Position numbers and translations under genes: made by a program. The notes beneath the pieces were generated by a model. That model saw nothing but the letters and a program-made list of their open reading frames with translations. It had not been told where the DNA came from and made no database searches. Source: Lachnospiraceae bacterium (GTDB taxonomy: Bacteria > Bacillota > Clostridia > Lachnospirales > Lachnospiraceae). From it: a stretch of DNA of 51,097 bases. The stretch lies in NCBI GenBank assembly GCA_022510745.1, contig JAFLSY010000015.1:1-51097 (forward strand), given 5' to 3'. Position 1 is the stretch's first letter. Every line of letters begins with the position of its first letter. This document shows positions 43,588 through 51,097 of this stretch, in pieces.

Positions 43588-44712
43588 ATGGAAAAGTATT
43601 TTGGAGAAAACACACCAAAACTGGGATTTGGACTGATGAGGCTGCCTAAACGCGGAAATAAGATCGACATAGAACAGACCAAGAAAATGGTGGATATGTT
43701 CATGGATGCGGGACAGACCTATTTTGATACGGCCTATGTATATGATAACGGAGATTCAGAGCGGGCCGCAAAGGAAGCGTTAGTGGACAGATACCCCAGA
43801 GAGAGTTTCACTCTGGCAACCAAGCTCTGTGCATGGATGGGGGCTCACAATGAGGAAACGGCAAAACAGCAGTTCTATACCAGTTTGGAACGTACAGGAG
43901 CAAAATATTTTGACTACTACCTTTTGCATGCATTGCAAAAGGGTAACTATAAAACCTATGACCAATATCATATCTGGGACTTTGTGAAAGAGCAGAAGGC
44001 CAAGGGGTTGATTAAACATTGGGGCTTTTCTTTCCATGCAACGCCCGATATTCTGGATGAAATACTGACCGCTCATCCAGATGCGGAATTTGTGCAGCTG
44101 CAGCTAAATTATGCGGATTGGGAGAATCCGGACGTAACCGCCAGAGAGAACTATGAGGTAGCAAGACGGCATGGCAAGTCCATCGTTGTCATGGAACCTG
44201 TCAAGGGCGGTTCTCTTGCCAATCCTCCTAAGGCAGTACAGGATATTTTAAAATCAGCTGATCCGAATGCTTCCTACGCTTCCTGGGCAATCCGCTACGC
44301 GGCTTCCTTAAACGGTATTATTACGGTACTTTCCGGTATGTCCAACATAGAGCAGATGGAGGATAACCTCTCCTACATGAAAGATTTTAAGCCCTTGAAT
44401 GCAGAAGAACAGGCGGCTGTCCGTAAAGTGCAGGAGGAATTAAACGGCAGCAAGGGTATTCCCTGTACGGCATGCCACTATTGTACTGCCGGATGTCCTA
44501 AGCAAATACCGATTCCCGAAATTTTTGCAGCAAGGAATCAACAGTTGATCTGGGGACAGTTAGAGGAGGGGAAAAAGGCTTACGAGCAGGCAGTTGCCGG
44601 TATGGGAAGCGCCGCGGACTGTATTGCCTGCGGTCAGTGCGAGAGAGCCTGCCCTCAGCAGGTAAAGGCAATCGAAAGACTCAAAGAATGTTCGGCTGCA
44701 TTTGGGATTTAG
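43588..44712 (+). CDS. Aldo/keto reductase with C-terminal ferredoxin domain
   Basis: A 374-residue protein. The AKR barrel (about 1-285) shows the tetrad residues: Asp and Tyr in TYFDTAYVYDNG, Lys in TLATKLCAW and His in YYLLHAL. The C-terminus (about 290-370) has two Cys clusters, CTACHYCTAGCP and CIACGQCERACP, for two [4Fe-4S] centres. This form is common in anaerobes and probably couples NAD(P)H or ferredoxin to carbonyl reduction. The start at 43588 has GGGAGG; 43546 is too early. The MmcQ-like gene follows after 3 bases. Confidence 0.94.
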   Translation: MEKYFGENTPKLGFGLMRLPKRGNKIDIEQTKKMVDMFMDAGQTYFDTAYVYDNGDSERAAKEALVDRYPRESFTLATKLCAWMGAHNEETAKQQFYTSLERTGAKYFDYYLLHALQKGNYKTYDQYHIWDFVKEQKAKGLIKHWGFSFHATPDILDEILTAHPDAEFVQLQLNYADWENPDVTARENYEVARRHGKSIVVMEPVKGGSLANPPKAVQDILKSADPNASYASWAIRYAASLNGIITVLSGMSNIEQMEDNLSYMKDFKPLNAEEQAAVRKVQEELNGSKGIPCTACHYCTAGCPKQIPIPEIFAARNQQLIWGQLEEGKKAYEQAVAGMGSAADCIACGQCERACPQQVKAIERLKECSAAFGI

Positions 44713-44715
44713 GAT

Positions 44716-45465
44716 ATGAACAGGGAAACTTTATTGGCGTATGCCAAAAAACAGTATAAAACGGTGCCGGATTATCCGTGGAAAAGCAGTCCTGGAAATG
44801 CAGTACTGAGACATATGGACAGTCGTAAATGGTATGGTCTGATCATGTGTATTCCCAGAGAGAAACTGGGACTGCCTCAAAGTGGGATGGTGGACATTCT
44901 GAATGTGAAATGTGATCCGGTGTTTGCAGCTTCCCTGCAAAACAATCAGGGCATTTTCCCTGCTTACCACATGAATCATGCGGAGTGGATAAGCATCCTT
45001 TTAGATGGTACGGTGAATGAAGAGCAGGTTTTTGATCTTCTGGATTTAAGCTTTTCTCTTACGGATTCAGCAAAGAAGCGGGTGCAAAACCGGGGACCCA
45101 TGGAATGGATCATTCCGGCAAATCCAAAATACTATGACGTGGAAGAGGATTTTAAGAAGAGTAATTTCATAGACTGGAAGCAGAGCAGCAATGTCAGAGT
45201 GGGGGATACGGTGTACTTGTATATGGGAGCTCCTGTTTCTGCCATCCTGTATAAATTAAAGGCCATCGAGGTGGATATTCCCTATCATTACGAGGATAAA
45301 TTCTTACATATGAACAGGGTGATGCGGCTGCAGCTTTTGGAACGCTATGACGAAAGTTTATATCCCATGAGCCTGTTAAAAGAGCATGGTGTATTCGCGG
45401 TACGGGGACCGCGCAGTATGCCCGGCAGTCTTAGCCTCAAAATCAATAGGAAGGTAAAAAGCTGA
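44716..45465 (+). CDS. MmcQ/YjbR-like domain fused to an EVE/PUA-like domain
   Basis: A 249-residue protein. Residues 1-120 match MmcQ/YjbR proteins (RKWYGLIMCIPREKLGL, DPVFAASLQNNQGIFPAYHM, HAEWISILLDG). Residues about 130-240 look like an EVE/PUA fold: EWIIPANPKYYDVEEDF at the start, VRVGDTVYLYMGAP in the middle. EVE domains bind modified bases in DNA or RNA (family knowledge). It may link a nucleic-acid-binding domain with recognition of base modification. It is coupled to the aldo/keto reductase gene but has no clear functional link. Confidence 0.75.
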   Translation: MNRETLLAYAKKQYKTVPDYPWKSSPGNAVLRHMDSRKWYGLIMCIPREKLGLPQSGMVDILNVKCDPVFAASLQNNQGIFPAYHMNHAEWISILLDGTVNEEQVFDLLDLSFSLTDSAKKRVQNRGPMEWIIPANPKYYDVEEDFKKSNFIDWKQSSNVRVGDTVYLYMGAPVSAILYKLKAIEVDIPYHYEDKFLHMNRVMRLQLLERYDESLYPMSLLKEHGVFAVRGPRSMPGSLSLKINRKVKS

Positions 45466-45512
45466 GAAGAATAGGAAAATATTGTAAAGACAGGACTAAT
45501 AGAAAGAAATTC

Positions 45513-45542
45513 TTGTCAGATACTGACGTTTTATGGTATAGT
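45513..45542 (+). promoter_or_regulatory. Promoter for the hydrogenase-like/MCP gene
   Basis: TTGTCA (45513-45518) and TATAGT (45537-45542) with 18 bases between; the start codon lies about 70 bases downstream. Confidence 0.65.
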
Positions 45543-45612
45543 AGAAACGGTAAAGTATTATGAGAAGATAGTATACACCAAAATCTAGTAGAAGGGAAGT
45601 CAGAGTTATTTT

Positions 45613-47556
45613 ATGGATGTAGGAACGAATTCTTTAGTTTTTACCAATGACAAATGTATTGGCTGTAACAAATGTACCAGTGTCTGCAGCTGTGCCGGTG
45701 CCTGCGTTGCGTGCGAAGTAGACGGCAAGAACCATATCAGTGTGGACGGCAACAGATGCGTTGCCTGCGGAGCTTGCTTTGATGTCTGCGAGCATGGAGC
45801 CAGAGAGTATCGCGACGATACGGAACGTTTCTTTGAAGATTTAAAGCGTGGAGAAAAGATTTCACTTTTGCTTGCGCCTGCGTTTAAAGCTAATTATCCG
45901 AATGAGTACGGAAGTGTATTGGGCGGTTTGAAAGCAATGGGTGTGAACCGCATTATCAGCGTTTCTTTCGGTGCGGATATTACGACCTGGGGCTATTTGA
46001 ATTATGTGCAAAAATACAATTTTCTGGGCGGCATTTCCCAGCCCTGTCCGGCGGTAGTAGGATATATTGAAAGATATCTGCCCCAGCTGCTTCCCAAGCT
46101 CTTTCCGGTACAGAGCCCCATGATGTGTGCGGCCATCTATACCAGAAAAGAATTGGGTGTACAGGATAAGCTGGCTTTCATCAGTCCCTGCATCGCAAAG
46201 AAGGCAGAGATAGAGGACCCCAATAACCATGGCTATGTCAATTATAATGTGACGTTTGATCATTTGATGAAGTATGTGCGTGAGCACAATATTTCCGGAC
46301 CGATGCTGTCTGACGAGATCGAATACGGACTGGGTTCCATCTACCCTATGCCGGGCGGTCTGAAAGAGAATGTATACTGGTTCTTGGGAGAAAGCGTATT
46401 TATCCGCCAGATGGAAGGCGAGAAGCATATGTACCACTATCTGGAGAAAAATAAGGACAAGATCGCACAGGGCAAGACTTCCTATCTCTTCATTGATGCG
46501 CTGAACTGTGGTTCGGGCTGTATCTACGGTACGGGCTGTGATCCTGAGAAATCAGAAGATGATTCCGTTTTGGAAGCCCTGTTACGGATTCGGGAGAGTT
46601 CTAAAAAGAGCGGCGGTACCTGGGGAAGAAAGCTTACTCCCGAACAGCGGTTAAAGAAGCTCAACAGCCAGTTTTCCAAGTTGAGACTGGAAGACTATCT
46701 GCGCGGTTACACCGATCGTTCCGCTTCCTGCGCTTACAAAAAGCCCACTGAGGTAGAACGCAATGAGATCTTTAAGAGTATGGGCAAGAATACCGCTGAG
46801 GATAGATCCATCAACTGTTCCTGCTGTGGCTATGACTCCTGTAAACAGATGGCGGACGCTATTTACAACGGCTTTAACAGAAAAGAAAACTGTATTTACT
46901 ACATAAAGGGCGAAGTAGAAGAACAGAAGCATTTGGCAGAACGGATGGCCGATCAGTTAGAGGAAGAGAAGAGGCTGGTTGCTGATCAGCATGACCTGAT
47001 CTTAAATACGATTCAGGAAATCAATGGCGAGTTTGACGTACTCTATCAGTCTCTGAGAGATATGGCGGGTGGTAATAACAACAATGCTTCCGAGGCAACA
47101 TCCATATCTTCGGATATCGTAAATATCACGGATTTCTGTGATGTGCTTGTGGGCTCCATGGATGAGATCGGCAATTTCCTGACGGAGTTGGTAAAGAATA
47201 ATGACGAGGTTGTGAGCATTGCTTCCCAGACCAATCTGTTAGCATTGAATGCCAATATTGAAGCTGCCCGTGCAGGAGAGGCCGGACGAGGTTTTGCGGT
47301 TGTAGCGGATGAGATCAACAAGCTGGCTTCGGAATCCAGAAATACGGCCAACCGCAGTAACGCGAGTCAGGAAAAGATCATGAATTCCGTTAAGGAGATC
47401 ATTGAGGATACTCACAAGCTGCAAAGTATTGTAGATACGGTCAATGGCAGGACACAGACGCTGGCTGCTGCTACAGAGGAGATTTCCGCTTCTGTTGAGG
47501 TGATTCTGGGTACCGTAAACAATATTAAGGAAAGACTGAAATTACTGAATGACTAA
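45613..47556 (+). CDS. Sensory [FeFe]-hydrogenase-like protein fused to a chemotaxis transducer domain
   Basis: A 647-residue soluble protein. Two ferredoxin clusters ([22 protein letters not shown]) in residues 10-65 lead to an [FeFe]-hydrogenase H-cluster-type domain (about 75-370). L1 is [12 protein letters not shown], where active enzymes have TSCCP; the proton-relay Cys is Pro. L2 is SPCIAKKAE and L3 is [13 protein letters not shown] further Fe-S domain follows (CSCCGYDSC, about 400). A coiled coil and MCP signalling domain (about 440-647) carries [21 protein letters not shown]. No membrane helix exists, so it is a cytosolic transducer. It probably senses H2 or redox state and signals to CheA (inference from group C/D sensory hydrogenases). 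Confidence 0.92.
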   Translation: MDVGTNSLVFTNDKCIGCNKCTSVCSCAGACVACEVDGKNHISVDGNRCVACGACFDVCEHGAREYRDDTERFFEDLKRGEKISLLLAPAFKANYPNEYGSVLGGLKAMGVNRIISVSFGADITTWGYLNYVQKYNFLGGISQPCPAVVGYIERYLPQLLPKLFPVQSPMMCAAIYTRKELGVQDKLAFISPCIAKKAEIEDPNNHGYVNYNVTFDHLMKYVREHNISGPMLSDEIEYGLGSIYPMPGGLKENVYWFLGESVFIRQMEGEKHMYHYLEKNKDKIAQGKTSYLFIDALNCGSGCIYGTGCDPEKSEDDSVLEALLRIRESSKKSGGTWGRKLTPEQRLKKLNSQFSKLRLEDYLRGYTDRSASCAYKKPTEVERNEIFKSMGKNTAEDRSINCSCCGYDSCKQMADAIYNGFNRKENCIYYIKGEVEEQKHLAERMADQLEEEKRLVADQHDLILNTIQEINGEFDVLYQSLRDMAGGNNNNASEATSISSDIVNITDFCDVLVGSMDEIGNFLTELVKNNDEVVSIASQTNLLALNANIEAARAGEAGRGFAVVADEINKLASESRNTANRSNASQEKIMNSVKEIIEDTHKLQSIVDTVNGRTQTLAAATEEISASVEVILGTVNNIKERLKLLND

Positions 47557-47568
47557 GGAGTGCTAAGC

Positions 47569-47622
47569 ATTCTTTGGAATGTTCCAATTCTCCGGAATAT
47601 TCAAATTCTGTGGAATAATAAA
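47569..47622 (+). repeat. Three 18-base tandem repeats with palindromic cores
   Basis: Units at 47569-47586, 47587-47604 and 47605-47622 follow the pattern ATTCTNNGGAATNTTCNA, the third less exact. Each holds an ATTC/GGAAT inverted core. The array starts 12 bases after the transducer gene and lies about 115 bases before the MATE start, so it may be a regulator-binding array or a decay or processing signal. Confidence 0.7.
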
Positions 47623-47648
47623 TATTCCTTAAAATATGAAGATTTTTG

Positions 47649-47673
47649 CAGGGTTCCGTTTTACGGAGCCCTG
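47649..47673 (+). terminator. Hairpin between the transducer and MATE genes
   Basis: CAGGGTTCCG pairs with CGGAGCCCTG (one G-T pair) around TTTTA. There is no T-run after it, so it may be an attenuator or a weak terminator. Confidence 0.6.
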
Positions 47674-47737
47674 TAACTATGTGCGAAGACATAAGGCGAT
47701 TTTGCCGCTGTCTGTACGCCGGTAAAAGGAGTCGGGT

Positions 47738-49093
47738 ATGAAAACGAAAGATATGACAACGGGGAGTCCATTTAAACTGATCATACTGTTTGCACTTCCC
47801 CTCATGGTGGGAAATATCTTTCAGCAGCTATACACGGTAGTGGATACCATGGTGGTAGGGCAGGTGCTGGGGGTGCCCGCACTGGCAGCCCTCGGTGCAG
47901 CCGATTGGACCAACTGGATGATGCTGGGTATCATTCAGGGCTTTACACAGGGGTTTTCCATACGGATTTCCCAGAATTTCGGCGCCGGTAATACTAGACA
48001 GTTAAAACGGGATGTAGCAGCTTCCTCAGTGCTTTCCGCCATGATGGCTGCAGTACTGCTTGTGGTCGGACAGCTGGGTGTTGTCCCCATTCTGAAACTG
48101 CAGCATACACCCGTGGAAGTGCTGCCGGATTCCTTGCTGTATTTGAGAATTCTATTCGCCGGGATTCCTATTGTTATGGCATACAATCTGCTTTCTGCTC
48201 TTTTAAGAGCATTGGGGGATGGAAAAACGCCCCTCTATGCCATATTGATTGCCTGCGTAATCAATATTGTGTTGGATATACTTTTTGTCAAAGTATTTGG
48301 CTTCGGCATCGCCGGAGCTGCGGCAGCTACCTTGATCGCACAGCTCTGTTCCGCCGTATTCTGTCTGTATGCGGTGAGTCGCTTACCTCTGCTGAAGCCG
48401 GAGCGGGAGGACTTAAAGCCGGATGGAGAACTGTATGGAAAGCTTATGTGGCTGGGAGCGCCCATGGCTTTTATGAATGCGATTATCGCCGTAGGCGGTA
48501 TGATCGTGCAGAGTGTGGTAAATACCTTCGGCGTTATATTTTTAGCGGGCATTACGGCGACCAATAAGCTCTATGGCCTGTTGGAGATTGCCGCTACTTC
48601 CTATGGCTATGCCATGGTGACCTATACCGGACAAAACCTGGGTGCTGGAAAGCCGGAGCGTATCAAAAAGGGCGTACGTGCTGCCCTGATAGCAGCCGTT
48701 TTAACCTCCGCTCTGATTTCCGCCTGTATGCTGCTCTTTGGCAAAAACATCTTAAGGCTTTTTATTACGGGTACGCCTAAAGAGATAGAGGCGACTCTAT
48801 ATATTGCCTATCGCTATCTGGCTGTCATGAGCGGCCTGTTGTTTGTGCTGTATGTGCTTTATATCGTGCGTTCCGCCATACAGGGACTGGGTGATACGGT
48901 ACTGCCCATGGCATCGGGCTTTGCAGAATTTGTTGTCAGAACAGGAACGGCTCTTTTTCTGCCGCGCATCTTCGGACAAGAAGGCATCTATTTTGCGGAA
49001 GTAGCTGCCTGGCTGGGTGCGGATATCATACTGATCATTTCTTATTATGTGAGAATGCGTCAATTGAGCAGAAGGTTTTCAGGTATTGTATAG
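47738..49093 (+). CDS. MATE-family efflux transporter
   Basis: A 451-residue membrane protein with twelve helices in two similar halves. The N-terminal PLMVGNIFQQLYTVVDTMVVG is the family signature, with GxxxxxxALG in helix 2 and a second repeat after about residue 235. The usual length is 440-470. It should export drugs or metabolites by H+ or Na+ antiport. AAAGGAG precedes the start. It is probably transcribed alone; a GH43 gene with its own promoter follows. Confidence 0.93.
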   Translation: MKTKDMTTGSPFKLIILFALPLMVGNIFQQLYTVVDTMVVGQVLGVPALAALGAADWTNWMMLGIIQGFTQGFSIRISQNFGAGNTRQLKRDVAASSVLSAMMAAVLLVVGQLGVVPILKLQHTPVEVLPDSLLYLRILFAGIPIVMAYNLLSALLRALGDGKTPLYAILIACVINIVLDILFVKVFGFGIAGAAAATLIAQLCSAVFCLYAVSRLPLLKPEREDLKPDGELYGKLMWLGAPMAFMNAIIAVGGMIVQSVVNTFGVIFLAGITATNKLYGLLEIAATSYGYAMVTYTGQNLGAGKPERIKKGVRAALIAAVLTSALISACMLLFGKNILRLFITGTPKEIEATLYIAYRYLAVMSGLLFVLYVLYIVRSAIQGLGDTVLPMASGFAEFVVRTGTALFLPRIFGQEGIYFAEVAAWLGADIILIISYYVRMRQLSRRFSGIV

Positions 49094-49114
49094 TATATAA
49101 AATTGTTCTATACT
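49086..49114 (+). promoter_or_regulatory. Promoter for the GH43 gene
   Basis: TTGTAT (49086-49091) and TATACT (49109-49114) with 17 bases between, overlapping the MATE stop codon. The GH43 start is at 49186. Confidence 0.6.
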
Positions 49115-49185
49115 TTTATTATGTTTAACAGATACTGTCCGCCCAAGCGGATAGGAATAGATAAGGAAAAACGGAGGAAGTTCTC

Positions 49186-50691
49186 ATGCAATATCAGAAT
49201 CCCGTATTAAGAGGAATGTATCCCGACCCCAGCGTTTGCAGAGCCGGGGATAAGTATTATATGGTATGCAGTACCTTCCAGTATTTTCCCGGTGTACCGC
49301 TCTTTGAGAGCGAGGACATGGTGAACTGGAAGCAGATCGGACACTGTCTGACAAGGGAAAGTCAGGTAAAGCTTAATGGAGTCAGCAGCAGCGGAGGCAT
49401 CTATGCTCCCACCATCCGCTATCATGAAGGACGGTTCTATATGGTGACCACCAATACTACCGATAAAGGCAATTTCTATGTTTATACGGACGATGTTTAC
49501 GGAGAATGGTCGGAGCCCGTGTGGGTGGAGCAGGACGGCATTGACCCCTCTTTGTTCTTTGAGGACGGTAAGGCCTATTTTATCAGTAACGGCTATGATA
49601 ATACTACGGAAAAACCCTGTATTCAAATGTGTGAAATTGACATAGAAACCGGTAAAAAGCAAAGTGAGACCAAGCCGCTCTGGCATGGTACGGGAGGCCG
49701 CTATCTGGAGGCTCCCCATCTGTATAAATTCGGAGAATATTACTATATTCTGGATGCAGAAGGCGGTACGGAGTACGGGCACATGGTCAATTACGCCCGC
49801 AGCAGAAATATGTGGGGACCTTTTGAAGCTTTTCCGGGCAATCCGGTTCTGACAAACCGCAATCTGGGTGGTTATGAACTGCAGGGTGCAGGGCACGGAG
49901 ATGTTTTGGAGGATAAGAACGGAAACTGGTGGTTTATGCATCTGGCCTTCAGGCAGATTGACAGATGGATGCCCTTTCACCATTTAGGGCGTGAGTGCTG
50001 TCTGGTGCCCGTTACATGGAAGGATGACTGGTTCTACATAGGGGACGGTACCTCGCAGTTAAACTATGAACTGGTGGAGCGGGAAGCGGCTCCCCAGCAG
50101 CTTGCTTTTGAGAAGAATATAGAAAATCTGGCTGGAAGTCATGAGTGGTGCTTTCTGCGTAACTATATTCCGGAAAATCATATCATTACAAAAGAAAGCA
50201 TCCGGCTGAAAGGTACGGCGGACACTCTTTTCGGATTGGGACTACCCACCTTTGCGGGAATAAGACAGAGCGAGCTTTCCATGGATATTACCGCAACGCT
50301 GCAAAGCGAGTGTGAGGAAGCGGGACTGACCTTATTTATGGACGAGGGCCATCATTATGATCTCTTCTTAGATGGGGAGGGCAATGCGGTACTGCGGTTG
50401 TCCATCGGGTCTCTGTCTGCGGATGTGAAAAAAGTGCATGTGGGAAAGAAAGCGGTTCTTAAGGTGGAGGCAGAGCCGAAAGAATATCATTTTCTGGTTG
50501 TTTCAGGAGAGGAGGATAACTCTGAAAGTATTTCGATGGGTGTGGCAGAGACCAGATACCTTTCTTCCGAGGTAGCCTGCGGCTTTACAGGTGTCATGAT
50601 AGGGCTGTATGCCGTGGATAAGACCGGAAAATGTGCCGAGATTACGGAGTTTTCCTTAAGGCACAGTAATACACTGAGGAGGTGTAAAAGA
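49186..50691 (+). CDS. GH43 glycosidase (beta-xylosidase/arabinosidase type), no stop before the MORN start
   Basis: 502 codons from the ATG at 49186 (GGAGG in front) to the MORN ATG. The five-blade propeller domain (1-310) has the catalytic Asp14 (YPDPS), Asp120 (GIDPSLFF) and Glu175 (RYLEAPHLY). A C-terminal beta-sandwich of GH43_C2 type (about 320-490) follows. No signal peptide, so it acts in the cytosol on oligosaccharides taken up. The reading frame does not end: it runs in frame through the MORN ribosome site into the MORN gene. Stops exist in both other frames (TGA at 50675, TAA at 50685), so a single-base shift would end the gene normally. The domain itself is clear; the missing stop is either a real fusion or a sequence error. 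Confidence 0.9.
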
Positions 50692-51097
50692 ATGCAGGAA
50701 AAACCAGACTTGCAATCATCTGTCACTATCCGCGAGGAAGATAAAATAAATCCAAGCCTCGGCAAGCGGCATGTGACAAAGAAACTGGTACTAATTCTAA
50801 CACTTTTTATTCTCTTGCTGCTGCTTTTTGTCTGCCTCGTATATCCTTGGATAAAAACTCGATTGGATGCGTCAACCCAAGTGGATGCGCCAACCCAAGT
50901 GGATATACCAACTATGGTTATAGGCTCACAGGAAACGGAAGGATATACCGGAAAAGTGCGGCTGGTGGGAGATTTGGAAGCGGATAATGTAATATTTGCC
51001 GGCACGCTGGTAGAAGGAAGAATGGACGGAGAAGGTATCCTATATTATCCGGAAGGGAATCTGAAATACCAAGGTGAGTTTGCGGATGGTCAATACG
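50692..51097 (+). CDS. MORN-repeat membrane protein, N-terminal part (continues at base 1 if circular)
   Basis: The ATG at 50692 is preceded by AGGAGGT with a proper spacer. The N-terminus (30 residues, basic: GKRHVTKKL) is followed by one strong membrane helix (about 31-52), a Thr/Gln/Val-rich stalk and the first MORN repeats. The window ends inside repeat 2 without a stop. Through the 121-base terminal repeat the frame continues at base 1 to the stop at 1017, giving 433 residues. The basic side faces the cytosol, so the repeats would be outside. It heads the eCIS-like operon. Confidence 0.85.
   Translation, partial: MQEKPDLQSSVTIREEDKINPSLGKRHVTKKLVLILTLFILLLLLFVCLVYPWIKTRLDASTQVDAPTQVDIPTMVIGSQETEGYTGKVRLVGDLEADNVIFAGTLVEGRMDGEGILYYPEGNLKYQGEFADGQY
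50866..50919 (+). repeat. Three 18-base repeats in the MORN stalk
   Basis: Units at 50866-50883, 50884-50901 and 50902-50919; the first two differ at one base, the third is diverged. They encode DASTQV, DAPTQV and DIPTMV, a flexible stalk between the membrane helix and the MORN repeats. Confidence 0.85.
50977..51097. repeat. Terminal direct repeat, right copy
   Basis: Identical to 1-121 over all 121 bases. Removing one copy gives a unit of 50,976 bp. The join keeps the MORN reading frame open, and the MORN protein then gains an N-terminal membrane anchor and its own ribosome site. Confidence 0.97.

Noticed and set aside
49137..49152. TCCGC/GCGGA hairpin as terminator of the MATE gene
   Set aside because: Stem of five bases without T-run, and it lies downstream of the likely GH43 promoter.
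1..51097. Window as a complete plasmid or phage genome because its ends match
   Set aside because: No replication, partition, mobilisation, integrase, capsid or packaging gene is visible and many genes are chromosomal in type. The closed loop is reported as an observation only.

Overview
The window looks like chromosomal DNA of a spore-forming, anaerobic Clostridia member, most likely Lachnospiraceae. The support is moderate GC, strong AGGAGG-type ribosome sites, TTGxxx/TATAAT promoters, a BclA-like collagen protein behind a possible SigK promoter, a sensory [FeFe]-hydrogenase-like protein, GGDEF/EAL proteins and a LytTR/GHKL two-component pair. The genus is inference. No rRNA, tRNA, CRISPR array, transposase, integrase or replication gene was seen. 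The first 121 bases (1-121) are identical to the last 121 (50977-51097), so the assembly closes into a loop of 50,976 bp. The loop joins the two parts of a membrane-anchored MORN-repeat gene in frame. Because the genes are chromosomal in type, the loop may be an assembly-graph effect of a repeated segment rather than a plasmid.

Layout. (1) 50692 to the end plus 1-9914: one tight operon of a MORN protein, a DUF4255/Pvc16-type protein, a beta-rich protein, a DUF4280 PAAR-like tip protein, a membrane-anchored class III cyclase-like protein with lost catalytic residues, an unknown 457-aa protein, a propeller-sensor-MFS fusion, and a membrane sensor with a PP2C/SpoIIE domain that lacks two metal ligands. 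It reads as the accessory and sensing end of an extracellular contractile injection (eCIS)-like locus without sheath, tube or baseplate genes, and is the most novel part of the window. (2) 9966-16673: a Gfo/Idh/MocA oxidoreductase, a membrane diguanylate cyclase, oligoendopeptidase F (minus strand) and a membrane PAS-GGDEF-EAL phosphodiesterase. (3) 16840-28498: a seven-gene operon with a membrane protein, an ABC ATPase and permease, a Gly/Gln/Asn-rich membrane protein, a MoxR ATPase, a DUF58 protein and a 1500-aa protein with three vWA domains. (4) 28711-33415: a 6-PTPS/QueD-like protein with a zinc ribbon, a membrane protein, a lipoprotein, gene relics, and a minus-strand flavodoxin/membrane protein/Xre group with clear operators.

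(5) 33677-40541: a FUSC transporter fused to a HAD-like domain without its catalytic Asp residues, a 57-aa protein, a LytTR regulator and GHKL kinase, then a VirR-box-like direct repeat in front of a pair of ABC exporter half-transporters. (6) 40562-49093: a structured intergenic element, a YhfC-type membrane protease, a GNAT acetyltransferase, the collagen-like protein, an aldo/keto reductase with ferredoxin tail, a MmcQ-EVE-like protein, the hydrogenase-like/chemotaxis-transducer fusion and a MATE transporter. (7) 49186 onward: a GH43 glycosidase whose frame has no stop before the MORN start.

Overall the window is rich in signalling proteins, several of which keep the fold but have lost catalytic residues. 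All names rest on motifs read by eye; no database search was run.
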